Shown one piece after another: positions 1 to 8,160 of a stretch of 64,000 bases of DNA. The stretch spans positions 1 to 64,000 of the forward strand of contig NZ_ATYR01000021.1 of NCBI RefSeq assembly GCF_000427785.1. Direction: 5' to 3'. The notes beneath the pieces are model-generated. The model saw only the letters and a list, made by a program, of their open reading frames with translations. It searched no databases and was not told the origin of the DNA. Source of the DNA: Massilia alkalitolerans DSM 17462 (GTDB lineage Bacteria; Pseudomonadota; Gammaproteobacteria; Burkholderiales; Burkholderiaceae_D). Each line of letters opens with the position of its first letter. The first letter of the stretch is position 1. The position numbers and the translations under genes are program-made.

Positions 1-205
1 GGCCCACGTCGCGAAGCCGCCGTGCCCAATAGTGGGCACCACCACAGCTCTCCATGCCGATCAGGCAGGGCTCGATACGCGTGAAGAACTCCATCATTTC
101 CCTACGCTTGAGCTGCCGTTTTACTCGAACCTCACCTTGCTCACCTATGCCGTGGACCTGGAACGCATCCTTTGCCAGGTCGATGCCAATTGTCGTAATC
201 TTCAT
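1..205 (-). CDS. IS110-family transposase, 5' end only (runs off the window)
   Basis: The reverse strand from the ATG at 205 reads MKITTIGIDLAKDAFQVHGI and continues through ...PCLIGMESCGGAHYWARRL, the N-terminal RuvC-like (DEDD) domain typical of IS110-family transposases; the Asp of GIDLAK and the Glu of GMESC are expected catalytic residues. Only the first 68 codons are inside the window, so it cannot be said whether the element is intact. No terminal inverted repeats are expected for this family. The left neighbour is unknown; the right flank is the XRE regulator promoter. Confidence 0.85.
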   Translation of the reverse strand, partial: MKITTIGIDLAKDAFQVHGIGEQGEVRVKRQLKRREMMEFFTRIEPCLIGMESCGGAHYWARRLRDVG

Positions 206-318
206 GATGACGCCCCCCTCGATGTCGTGGTCAGTTGACACTTCCACTTTGGCACATCGATGCCGTTTCGGGAGGGGGCGTCCATCCCATTGCCTTTTTT
301 TATGGTCGCGATATCCAG
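206..318. other. IS110 upstream flank, non-coding
   Basis: No gene is seen. It carries an imperfect inverted pair of C/G-rich motifs: GACGCCCCCCTC just after the transposase start and GAGGGGGCGTC about 60 bases on. These may mark the end of the insertion element or its promoter region. The junction of the element cannot be fixed from one copy. Confidence 0.4.
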
Positions 319-351
319 TTTACCGGATGTTTAAATCCATTATAATGGATT
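319..351 (+). promoter_or_regulatory. Promoter and palindromic operator of the XRE-cupin gene
   Basis: A -35 like TTTACC (319-324), a 16-base spacer and a perfect -10 TATAAT (341-346) are visible. An 18-base perfect palindrome, AATCCATTATAATGGATT (334-351), covers the -10. The ATG of the regulator follows at 353, where transcription should start, so the mRNA is probably leaderless. A palindrome over the -10 directly before an XRE-type regulator suggests autorepression; this is inferred. Confidence 0.7.
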
Positions 352-352
352 C

Positions 353-931
353 ATGGACATCAACGAACTGATCTCCCGCCGCGTGCGGACCCTGCGCGAG
401 GAACGGGGCTTCTCTCTGGCCACCCTTGCCGAGTTGAGCGGCGTAGGCCGCTCGACCATCTCCCTGATCGAGCGCGGCGAGAGCAGCGCCACCGCCACGG
501 TGCTCGACAAGCTGGCCACCGCCCTCGGCGTCCCGCTGGCGGCGCTGTTCGAGGGGGGCGGCGAGGGCGACACCCCGCCTTCGCCGCTATCGCGCGCCGC
601 GGAGCAAGCGGTATGGACCGATCCGGTCAGCGGCTACCAGCGCCGCCACCTGTCTCCGGCGGCGCCTTCGCCGATCCAGCTGGTCGAGGTCGTGTTCCCG
701 GCCGGGCAGCGCGTGGCTTTCGATACGGCGATGCGCGACGCCGACATTCAGCAGCAGGTATGGATGATCGACGGAGAGATGGACATCACGGTCGGCGACG
801 CCCGCTGGCAGCTGGCGGCAGGCGACTGCCTGGCGATGCGCGTGGACCGCCCGGTCAGCTTCCACAACCCCGGCGCCAGGGATGCGCGCTACCTGGTGGC
901 GCTGGTGACGTCGAACCGGAGGAACCCATGA
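353..931 (+). CDS. XRE-family transcriptional regulator with cupin domain
   Basis: The 192-residue protein has an N-terminal helix-turn-helix (about residues 5-60; FSLATLAELSGVGRSTISLI is the recognition region) and a C-terminal cupin beta-barrel (about 110-185; ...QQVWMIDGEMDITVGDARW..LAAGDCLAMRVDRPVSFHN). This architecture is common in one-component regulators that sense a small molecule in the cupin pocket and control adjacent enzymes. No Shine-Dalgarno precedes the ATG, which fits a leaderless transcript from the TATAAT at 341-346. The stop overlaps the next start (ATGA), so the GNAT gene is co-transcribed and translationally coupled. Ligand unknown. Confidence 0.88.
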   Translation: MDINELISRRVRTLREERGFSLATLAELSGVGRSTISLIERGESSATATVLDKLATALGVPLAALFEGGGEGDTPPSPLSRAAEQAVWTDPVSGYQRRHLSPAAPSPIQLVEVVFPAGQRVAFDTAMRDADIQQQVWMIDGEMDITVGDARWQLAAGDCLAMRVDRPVSFHNPGARDARYLVALVTSNRRNP

Positions 932-1455
932 GCGAATACCCGATTGTGCGGCGCCTCGGCGCCGGGGAAGCCGCGGCCGCCGTCGAGGCGCTGGCGGACG
1001 TGCTGGTCGATTGCGTCGAAGGCGGCGCTTCCGTGAGCTTCATGCTGCCGCTGGCGCGCGACAAGGCGCTGGCCTTCTGGCGTAGCGTGGCCGACGGCGT
1101 CGCACGCGGCGAGCGCGCCTTGCTGGTGGCCGAAGACGGCGCGGGCCGGATCGTCGGCACCGTGCAGCTCGTCATGGCGATGCCTGACAACCAGCCGCAC
1201 CGGGCCGACGTCGCCAAGATGCTGGTGCATCGCCGCGCGCGCCGCGCCGGGGTCGCACAGCAGCTGATGGCGGCGCTCGACGTGGTGGCGAAGGAGGAGG
1301 GGAAAACCGTGCTGGTGCTCGATACGGTGACGGGTGGCGACGCCGAGCGCCTGTACGAGCGGGCCGGATGGCAGCGCGCCGGCGTGGTGCCGAAGTTTGC
1401 GCTCATGCCCGACGGCGCATTCTGCGCGACGACCTTTTTCTACAAGCATCTCTAG
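928..1455 (+). CDS. GNAT-family N-acetyltransferase
   Basis: 175 residues, starting MSEYPIVRRLGAGEA, preceded by GGAGGAA with 4-5 bases spacing and overlapping the regulator stop by four bases. The acetyl-CoA binding segment (motif A) is VAKMLVHRRARRAGVAQQLM at about residues 90-110, followed by LDTVTGGDAERLYERAGW, the usual C-terminal GNAT signature. It resembles the acetyltransferases encoded with XRE-cupin regulators in Proteobacteria and may detoxify or modify a small amine-bearing molecule; the substrate cannot be told from sequence. Confidence 0.88.
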   Translation: MSEYPIVRRLGAGEAAAAVEALADVLVDCVEGGASVSFMLPLARDKALAFWRSVADGVARGERALLVAEDGAGRIVGTVQLVMAMPDNQPHRADVAKMLVHRRARRAGVAQQLMAALDVVAKEEGKTVLVLDTVTGGDAERLYERAGWQRAGVVPKFALMPDGAFCATTFFYKHL

Positions 1456-1548
1456 CATTGCCCTGCAAATCGCCGCGAAAAATTGATAGGCTTGTTTTCC
1501 TCTTATCGCCACCCGATTAAAAAGCCTGAGAAAATGTTGTCGAATCAG

Positions 1549-1611
1549 GGCGGGAATTTACGGGCCAATATTGTACAGGTGTTTTTCCTTATTTAACATG
1601 TAATTCCCGCC
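1549..1611. repeat. 10-bp inverted repeat around a 43-bp AT-rich core
   Basis: GGCGGGAATT at 1549-1558 is matched perfectly by AATTCCCGCC at 1602-1611. The core is AT-rich and the pair lies in the 261-base gap between the GNAT gene and the histidine kinase gene. No T-run follows, so it is not a simple terminator. It could be an operator pair or a small mobile remnant. The rest of the gap (1456-1716) shows no gene. Confidence 0.5.
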
Positions 1612-1716
1612 TAATTCAGAATTGCCCGATAAAGAAACTGCCATATCAAATGGGTGTTAATATGAATTTCCGCTCTAGGTGAATCTCGCTGAATCGGCAA
1701 TATAAAGGTATTTCTC

Positions 1717-2907
1717 ATGATCCAATATGGATTAAGCCGTTTCATCGAAAATAACATGGAGCCCATCATGCAGGCGTGGGAGGATTTTGCGCGAACGATC
1801 GAGCCGCCGGCCCTGACGATGGACGATGTCGAACTGCGCGACCATGCCAAGCAAATGCTGCATGCCTTTGCTGCCGATCTGGCAACACCCCAATCCGAAT
1901 ACGAGCAGATCGCCAAGTCGCGCGGGCTCGGAAAGCGTGGCCCCGACGATACGGCCGCTGAAACACATGCCGAGGCGCGCCTTTTGTCGGGCTATACGGT
2001 TGTCCAGCTCGTCTCCGAGTACCGCGCATTGCGTTCGAGCGTGTTGATGCTGTGGGCGGCTGACACGGGAGGGCATCAGCGCAGCGATCTTGCCGACATT
2101 ACCCGTTTTAATGAAGCGGTCGACCAAGCGCTGGCTGAATCGATTGCCCGCTACGAATTCATGGTCAAGCAATCGCAGAACATGTTCCTTGCGATTCTTG
2201 GACACGATCTGCGCAATCCGCTCGGTACCGTGGTCTCGGGATCGAGTTTTCTTATGCAAGCGGTCGACCTGCCGCCGAAATACATTCTGGTTGCAACACG
2301 GATGTTCAATAGTGGGAAACGCATGAGCAAGTTGATCAATGACTTGATCGATTTCACGCGCACCCACCTCGGTCCCGGCATCCCTATCCGCGTCAAGCAA
2401 AGCAGCCTGGTCGGGCTGTGTGAAGAGGTCGTCAACGAGGCACGCACCTTCCATCCCGAGCGCTCGATCAATCTGCAGGTGCCAGGGAAGCTTGACGCCA
2501 TCTTCGATGAGGGGCGCCTGGCGCAAGCGCTGTCGAATTTGATCGGCAACGCGATCCAGTACAGCGGCCTGGATTTACCTGTGAGCGTCCGGCTTGCCAG
2601 TGATGGCGATCATGTGAGCATCTCCGTGACCAATCGAGGAGAGATCATCCCTCCAGAAAAGATGGCAAGCATTTTTGATCCCATGGTACGCATCGCGTCG
2701 CACGCCAGCCACATGGAGCATGACTATACGGAGCGCACCAGCCTGGGTATCGGTCTCTACATTGCCCGCGAGATCATCCATGCACATGAGGGGAAGATTC
2801 ACGTCACGTCCAATCCGGAAGATGGAACGACGTTCACCGTGACAATGCCTCGCTTGCCGGTGGGATTCAGCCTTCCCGATGCTGTGGCAGATATCAGGAT
2901 GCGTTGA
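1717..2907 (+). CDS. Cytoplasmic sensor histidine kinase with RsbRD-type N-terminal domain
   Basis: 396 residues and no membrane segment. Residues 1-130 resemble the RsbRD N-terminal sensor domain (globin-like helices). The HisKA H-box is FLAILGHDLRNPLG with the phospho-acceptor near His163. The ATPase part shows the N-box NLIGNAIQYS, a degenerate G1 region (VTNRGEII), and the G2 region TSLGIGLYIAREIIHAHEG. The ATG at 1717 has AAGG eight bases upstream; an internal Met at 1756 is a weaker alternative. It is followed after 13 bases by a receiver protein that is its likely partner. GC content is visibly lower than in the downstream core genes, suggesting acquisition. Confidence 0.88.
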   Translation: MIQYGLSRFIENNMEPIMQAWEDFARTIEPPALTMDDVELRDHAKQMLHAFAADLATPQSEYEQIAKSRGLGKRGPDDTAAETHAEARLLSGYTVVQLVSEYRALRSSVLMLWAADTGGHQRSDLADITRFNEAVDQALAESIARYEFMVKQSQNMFLAILGHDLRNPLGTVVSGSSFLMQAVDLPPKYILVATRMFNSGKRMSKLINDLIDFTRTHLGPGIPIRVKQSSLVGLCEEVVNEARTFHPERSINLQVPGKLDAIFDEGRLAQALSNLIGNAIQYSGLDLPVSVRLASDGDHVSISVTNRGEIIPPEKMASIFDPMVRIASHASHMEHDYTERTSLGIGLYIAREIIHAHEGKIHVTSNPEDGTTFTVTMPRLPVGFSLPDAVADIRMR

Positions 2908-2920
2908 GACCAAGGCAGCC

Positions 2921-3316
2921 ATGATCGAAGATACCAGCTGCGTAGAAGAAACCGACAAACTTGCAGGACCTCGCTTCATAACCCTGGTCGTCGACGACGA
3001 GCCAGATCTTGCGAATATAACGGGAGAATTGCTGACCTGCCACGGCATCGATGTCCGGGTGGTTTACTCGGCGCGTGAAGCACTCGATCTCCTGAAAGCG
3101 AATGCGGATATCAATGCGGTTTTTTCCGACGTAATGATGCCCTGCATGAACGGGCTTGATCTCGCAGAAATTGTCGCCGACGCTTACCCGTCTGTCAAAA
3201 TGGTGTTGACGTCAGGATTTACTGCGCGTGCCTATTGGGAGCAGCACACTCGCCGTTTTCCTTTCGTCGAAAAACCTTATTCAATCGATACGGTCATCCG
3301 GCTTTTGACGTCATAA
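2921..3316 (+). CDS. Single-domain response regulator (CheY-like receiver)
   Basis: 131 residues from the ATG at 2921, which has AAGG five bases upstream; a longer reading from 2879 overlaps the kinase gene and lacks a ribosome site. The acidic pair is VVDDEPD, the phospho-acceptor is the Asp of FSDVMMP (about residue 70), the Thr/Ser is in VLTSGF and the Lys is in VEKPYS. There is no output domain, so it probably works by protein-protein contact or as an intermediate in a phosphorelay with the adjacent kinase. Confidence 0.88.
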   Translation: MIEDTSCVEETDKLAGPRFITLVVDDEPDLANITGELLTCHGIDVRVVYSAREALDLLKANADINAVFSDVMMPCMNGLDLAEIVADAYPSVKMVLTSGFTARAYWEQHTRRFPFVEKPYSIDTVIRLLTS

Positions 3317-3734
3317 AATATACGGACAGGCGCGAAGGGAGAAACTTAGCGATGTTCGCCGTTCAATGCAGGCGGCACATTCAGCTACTGCCATTCAGTG
3401 AAAAGCAAGCAGCAGGGAACCGGTCAGCGCCTCGGTCTCGAACAGCAGCCAGGTGGCCGCACTGGCCAGTGCCAGGTGGACTGCGGTCCAGGTCATTGGG
3501 TGACGGCGTGCCATGATGAGACTCCTGATCGGTTGAGATGCGTAGTGAGGATGGTGTCATCTTAGTCACTCCTCTCGACGGTAACCATCGGCAAAACCTC
3601 CGTGGGTTTGTAGGAGTAAACCTTGTGACATTGTCACGATGAATTTTAGTTATGTGAAAAGTTGAGTTCCTACGGGTGAGGTAGGCTGCGTCCTATATGT
3701 GCCGTGATGCGGCGGGCATAGAGTAGCCTCCATC
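3317..3734. other. Intergenic region between the response regulator and recQ-like gene
   Basis: 418 bases. It holds one credible small minus-strand gene (3395-3514). The remaining 220 bases before the helicase gene show no further gene and no clear promoter boxes. Base composition changes here from the lower-GC kinase pair to the high-GC repair operon. Confidence 0.5.
3395..3514 (-). CDS. Putative 39-residue small protein
   Basis: The reverse strand has AGGAG seven bases before an ATG at 3514 and then reads MARRHPMTWTAVHLALASAA and on to ...TGSLLLAFH before a TGA. The middle is hydrophobic or amphipathic, with one possible short membrane segment. The ribosome site is among the best in the window, which is why it is listed despite its size. 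No family is recognised. It may be a small membrane protein or a spurious reading frame. Confidence 0.45.
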   Translation of the reverse strand: MARRHPMTWTAVHLALASAATWLLFETEALTGSLLLAFH

Positions 3735-5441
3735 ATGACCCGACACGAACCCAAACTCCTGCACCGCGGCCTGCTCGCCGTGCGCCGCAATACCATCCGC
3801 CGCCTGCTCCGTTCCACCTTCGGGATCGAACAGCTGCGCGACGGCCAGCAACGCATCATCGATAGCGTCCTCGACGGCAAGGACACGCTGGCGATCATGC
3901 CTACCGGCGGCGGCAAGTCGCTGTGCTACCAGATCCCCGCCAAGATGCTCGAAGGGATCACCATCGTCGTCTCACCCCTGATTTCCCTGATGAAGGACCA
4001 GCTCGAAAAACTCGAAGAACTGGGCATCCGTTCGGTCCAGGTCAACAGCAGCCTCAACGCCGAGGAGGAAGCGGCCGCGATCGAGGCGATCGCCAGCGAA
4101 GCCTGCGAGATCGTGTTCTGCACCCCGGAACGCCTGGTCTCGCCCGAATTCATCGCCGTGCTCCAGCAGGTCACGCTCGACATCGTTGTGGTCGACGAAG
4201 CCCACTGCATCTCGCAATGGGGGCACGACTTCCGCCCGGCCTACATCGGCCTGTCCGCCGCCCTCGACGCCCTCGGCAAGCCGCCGGTGCTGGCCCTGAC
4301 GGCGACCGCGACCGACGAGGTCATGGCCGACATCGGCAAGCAGCTGGGCCGCAAGCTGAACGTCATCAACACCGGCATCTACCGGCCGAATCTGCATTAC
4401 AGCGTGATCCAGGTGACCAATCCCCAGGAAAAGCTGATGCAGGCACGCAAGCTGGTGCAGGAGACGGAAGGAACCGGCATCGTCTACGCCGCCACCGTCA
4501 AGATGGCCGAAGAGATGCTGGCGGTGCTGGAAGAGGCCGGCGAATCGGTCACGATCTACCACGGCAAGCTGTCCAGCGCCGAGCGCAAGCTGAACCAGGA
4601 CCTGTTCATGGACGGCGAGCGGCGCGTGATGGTCGCCACCAATGCTTTCGGCATGGGTATCGACAAGAGCGATACCCGCTTCGTGATCCACCTGCAGATT
4701 CCCGCCAACCTCGAATCCTATTACCAGGAATCGGGCCGCGCCGGACGCGACGGGCTGGACGCCAGCTGCACGCTGCTGTTCCTGCAGGACGACAAGCGTA
4801 TCCAGCAATTCTTCCTGGTCAAGCACTATCCGGCGGCGGCCGAGCTGCAGACGGTCTATACCGTCGTGCGCGAGCTGGCGCAAGAGGCGCCTGTCACCAC
4901 CGCGCGACTGGAAGAAGCGCTGGAAGAGGCGGGCGAAGCCAAGCTCAAGGTGTGCATCAAGCTGCTCAAGGACGGCAAGTTGCTGCGCCAGAACCGCAAG
5001 CTCGAGTACGTGTTGGCCAAGGGGGAGCCTGACCCGCAAGTGTTCGGGCAACTGGCGGAGGTATATGTTCAGAAGGCTGAACGGGACCGCGAAGCGCTCG
5101 AGCAAATGGTAGGCTATGCGGTAAGCGGATTCTGTCGCTGGAAGCTGTTGCTGGATTACTTTGGCGACGAAGTCGAGGGCTTCGAGAAGTGCTGCAAGTG
5201 CGACAACTGCCTGAACCCGCCGGCGCTGGCGCTCGAAGAAATCGAGATCCGCGACGACGAGTTCGACCGCGAACCGGCGCCCGCGTCTTCCGGCCCGAAG
5301 TTCGAGGTCGGCAGCCGCGTCAGGGCGCCGAAGCATGGCGAGGGCGTGATCGTCGCCGTTGCCGGAGACCAGGTGACACTGGAATTTCCCGACCAGGAAG
5401 AACCGCGCACCTTCCTGGCCGAGTTTCTCGAGCCGGCTTAA
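3735..5441 (+). CDS. RecQ-like ATP-dependent DNA helicase (no HRDC domain)
   Basis: 568 residues. Helicase motifs in order: motif 0 FGIEQLRDGQQ, Walker A MPTGGGKS (about 54-61), the RecQ aromatic-rich loop region DEAHCISQWGHDFR (from 154), motif III LTATAT, motif VI YYQESGRAGRDG. A RecQ zinc-binding module follows with Cys at spacing C-x18-C-x2-C-x2-C (CRWKLLLDYFG...KCCKCDNC). Instead of an HRDC domain the last 50 residues form a small SH3/Tudor-like segment (VGSRVRAPKHGEGVIVAVAG...). It lies 27 bases before the ligase-associated exonuclease and heads a five-gene operon. Expected role: 3'-5' unwinding in recombination or end processing. Canonical recQ is less likely than a RecQ-like paralogue. 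Confidence 0.9.
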   Translation: MTRHEPKLLHRGLLAVRRNTIRRLLRSTFGIEQLRDGQQRIIDSVLDGKDTLAIMPTGGGKSLCYQIPAKMLEGITIVVSPLISLMKDQLEKLEELGIRSVQVNSSLNAEEEAAAIEAIASEACEIVFCTPERLVSPEFIAVLQQVTLDIVVVDEAHCISQWGHDFRPAYIGLSAALDALGKPPVLALTATATDEVMADIGKQLGRKLNVINTGIYRPNLHYSVIQVTNPQEKLMQARKLVQETEGTGIVYAATVKMAEEMLAVLEEAGESVTIYHGKLSSAERKLNQDLFMDGERRVMVATNAFGMGIDKSDTRFVIHLQIPANLESYYQESGRAGRDGLDASCTLLFLQDDKRIQQFFLVKHYPAAAELQTVYTVVRELAQEAPVTTARLEEALEEAGEAKLKVCIKLLKDGKLLRQNRKLEYVLAKGEPDPQVFGQLAEVYVQKAERDREALEQMVGYAVSGFCRWKLLLDYFGDEVEGFEKCCKCDNCLNPPALALEEIEIRDDEFDREPAPASSGPKFEVGSRVRAPKHGEGVIVAVAGDQVTLEFPDQEEPRTFLAEFLEPA

Positions 5442-5468
5442 GGCGCGCATTTTATGTGAAGGGACCGC

Positions 5469-6533
5469 ATGGGGGACATGGTCGTCGTCCGCAAGGAAGG
5501 CTTGTATTGCGTACCTGGAGGGTTCTACATCGATCCCTGGCGCCCGGTCGACCGGGCCGTGATCACGCATGCCCACGGTGACCATGCGCGCTATGGTCAC
5601 GGGCATTACCTGGCAGCCGCGCCCGGCGTGGGCGTGCTCACATCGCGCCTGGGCGACATCCACGTGCAGGGCCTGGAATACGGCGAAACGATTACCCATA
5701 ATGGTGTCACCATCTCGCTGCACCCGGCCGGCCATGTGCTTGGCTCGGCGCAAATCCGCATGGAGTGCGGCGGCGAGGTCTGGGTCGCGTCCGGCGACTA
5801 CAAGGTGGAGCCGGACAAGACCTGCGCGCCCTTCGAGCCGGTGCGCTGCGACACCTTCATCACCGAATCCACCTTCGGCCTGCCGATCTACCGCTGGGAC
5901 CCCGAGCAGCAGGTCATCGACGAGATGAATGCCTGGTGGCGCCGCAATGCCGAGGAAGGGCGCTGCAGCGTGGTGTTCGCCTACGCGTTTGGGAAGGCCC
6001 AGCGCATCCTGTCGCGCCTGGATGCGTCGATCGGGCCGATCGTCTGCCATGGAGCGGTGGAGCCGCTCAACCGGGTCTATCGGGTAGGTGGGGTCGAGCT
6101 GCCCGAGACCGTCATGGTGGGCGAGATCGACAAGGCGGCCTTGCGGCGCGCGATCGTGATCGCGCCGCCGTCCGCCAGCGGCTCGCCCTGGATGAAGCGC
6201 TTCGGCGACTACAGCGATTCCTTCGCCAGCGGCTGGATGCTGCTGCGCGGCGCACGGCGCCGGCGCGGCGTCGACCGCGGCTTCGTGCTGTCGGATCACG
6301 CCGACTGGCCCGGCCTGATGAGCGCCATCAAGGCTACCGAAGCCCAGCAGATCATCGTCACCCACGGCTCGATCCCGACCATGGTGCGCTGGCTGTGCCA
6401 GAACGGGCTGGATGCCAAGGGCTTCGATACCGAGTACGGCGACGAGGAAGAGGACGAGGCAAGTCCTCCGGCCGGCGCGGCGGCGAACAAGGCGCCGAAG
6501 GAAGGGGAAGCGGAAGGAGCGCCCGATGCGTGA
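5469..6533 (+). CDS. Ligase-associated DNA exonuclease (MBL/beta-CASP fold)
   Basis: 354 residues. The metallo-beta-lactamase metal-binding signature HAHGDH is at about residues 34-39; GHVLGSAQI and ESTFGLPIYRW are beta-CASP features shared with mRNA 3'-end processing-like nucleases. GAAGGGA precedes the ATG. This family is typically encoded with an ATP-dependent ligase, an Lhr-like helicase and a phosphoesterase, and is named as a ligase-associated exonuclease; it would trim DNA ends. The C-terminus (about 325-354) is an acidic, Ala/Pro-rich tail. Its stop overlaps the ligase start by eight bases. Confidence 0.9.
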   Translation: MGDMVVVRKEGLYCVPGGFYIDPWRPVDRAVITHAHGDHARYGHGHYLAAAPGVGVLTSRLGDIHVQGLEYGETITHNGVTISLHPAGHVLGSAQIRMECGGEVWVASGDYKVEPDKTCAPFEPVRCDTFITESTFGLPIYRWDPEQQVIDEMNAWWRRNAEEGRCSVVFAYAFGKAQRILSRLDASIGPIVCHGAVEPLNRVYRVGGVELPETVMVGEIDKAALRRAIVIAPPSASGSPWMKRFGDYSDSFASGWMLLRGARRRRGVDRGFVLSDHADWPGLMSAIKATEAQQIIVTHGSIPTMVRWLCQNGLDAKGFDTEYGDEEEDEASPPAGAAANKAPKEGEAEGAPDA

Positions 6534-8160
6534 ATTCGCCCGCCTCTACGCCGAACTCGACGAAACCACCTCCACCACCCGCAAGCTCGACGCCCTGCAA
6601 TCCTATTTCTCGCACGCCGCCCCCGAAAACGCGGCCTGGGCCGTGTACTTCCTCGCCGGCGGCAAGCCACGGCAAGCCGTACCGACGAAATTGCTGCGCC
6701 AGTACGCGATCGAGTACGCGGGCCTGGACGAGTGGCTGTTCGACGAGTCCTACCATGCGGTGGGCGACATGGCCGAGACCATCGCCCACATCCTGCCGCC
6801 GCCCACGCGGCGCAGCGACGTCGGGCTGGCCGAGTGGATGGAGCAGAGGATCGGCCCGCTGCGCGGCGCCGACCCGGGCACGATCAGGGAGGCCCTGTAT
6901 GCGGCCTGGGATGAACTCGACTGGCGCGAACGCTTCCTGTTCGTCAAACTGATCGGCGGAGGTTTCCGGGTCGGCGTATCGCGCCTCCTGGTGACACGCG
7001 CGCTGGCGGCGATTGCGGCGGTCGACAGCAAGCTGATCGCCCAGCGGCTGATGGGCTGGACCGACAACTCGGTGCGGCCGACCGCCACCAGCTTCCTGCA
7101 GCTGATCGCCGCGCAGTCCGATGAAGAACACACCCTGCGCGGCGGCCAGCCCTATCCCTTCTTCCTGGCGCACCAGCTGCAGGGCGAACCCGCCGCGCTG
7201 GGGGAAATCGACGACTGGCAGGTGGAGTGGAAGTACGACGGCATCCGCGCCCAGCTGGTGCGCCGCGGCGGCCAGAACTTCCTGTGGTCGCGCGGCGAAG
7301 ACCTGATCACCGAGCGCTTTCCCGAGCTGGCCAATGTGCGCATCCCGGAAGGCACGGTGCTCGATGGCGAAGTCCTGATCTGGCATCCCGGCGTCGATGC
7401 GCCTGCGCCCTTTGCCGACCTGCAGAAGCGCATCGGCCGCAAGACCCTCAGCGCCAAGCTGCTCAATGAACTGCCGGCGGTGCTGTGCTGCTACGACCTG
7501 CTCGAATTCGGCGGCGTCGACCTGCGCGCGCTGCCCCAGCACGAGCGGCGCGCGCTGATGGAAACCGAGGTGGCGGCGATCGACCTGCCGCAACTGCGGC
7601 TCTCGCCCGTGATCCGGGCCGACAGCTGGGAAGTGCTGGCCAGCTTGCGCAGCGAATCGCGCGAGCGCGGCGTGGAAGGCATGATGCTCAAGGCGAGGAG
7701 CGCCCAGTACGGCGTGGGCCGCACCAAGGACGTCGGCACCTGGTGGAAGTGGAAGGTCGATCCCTACACGGTGGACGCGGTGCTGATCTACTCCCAGGCC
7801 GGCAGCGGCCGCCGCGCCTCGCTCTACACCGACTACACTTTCGCGGTGTGGGACGGGGAGGGCGGGGAACGCAAGCTGGTCCCCTTCGCCAAGGCCTATT
7901 CCGGGCTCACGGACGCCGAGATCCAGCAGGTCGACAATGCGGTGCGCAAGACCACCATCGAGAAATTCGGGCCGGTGCGCTCGGTGAAGCCGACCATGGT
8001 GTTCGAGATCGGCTTCGAGGGCATCGCCCTGTCGACGCGGCACAAGGCCGGCATCGCGGTGCGCTTCCCGCGCATCCTGCGGCGCCGTTTCGACAAGCCG
8101 GTAGAGGAGGCCGATACCCTCGACACCTTGAAAGGCCTGCTGGCCGCGGCTGGTGCATGA
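6526..8160 (+). CDS. ATP-dependent DNA ligase, ligase-associated cluster type
   Basis: 544 residues, starting MREFARLYAELDETT. An N-terminal DNA-binding domain (about 1-200) precedes the nucleotidyltransferase domain with motif I EWKYDGIR, where Lys236 is the expected AMP acceptor. Downstream are motif III-like LDGEVLIW, motif IV EGMMLKA and motif V WWKWKVDPYTVDAVL, then the OB-fold. It belongs to the ligase family with a full N-terminal domain, not to LigD: no polymerase or phosphoesterase domain is fused. It would seal nicks or ends in a repair reaction with its overlapping neighbours. The start overlaps the exonuclease stop; the stop overlaps the helicase start (ATGA). Confidence 0.92.
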   Translation: MREFARLYAELDETTSTTRKLDALQSYFSHAAPENAAWAVYFLAGGKPRQAVPTKLLRQYAIEYAGLDEWLFDESYHAVGDMAETIAHILPPPTRRSDVGLAEWMEQRIGPLRGADPGTIREALYAAWDELDWRERFLFVKLIGGGFRVGVSRLLVTRALAAIAAVDSKLIAQRLMGWTDNSVRPTATSFLQLIAAQSDEEHTLRGGQPYPFFLAHQLQGEPAALGEIDDWQVEWKYDGIRAQLVRRGGQNFLWSRGEDLITERFPELANVRIPEGTVLDGEVLIWHPGVDAPAPFADLQKRIGRKTLSAKLLNELPAVLCCYDLLEFGGVDLRALPQHERRALMETEVAAIDLPQLRLSPVIRADSWEVLASLRSESRERGVEGMMLKARSAQYGVGRTKDVGTWWKWKVDPYTVDAVLIYSQAGSGRRASLYTDYTFAVWDGEGGERKLVPFAKAYSGLTDAEIQQVDNAVRKTTIEKFGPVRSVKPTMVFEIGFEGIALSTRHKAGIAVRFPRILRRRFDKPVEEADTLDTLKGLLAAAGA

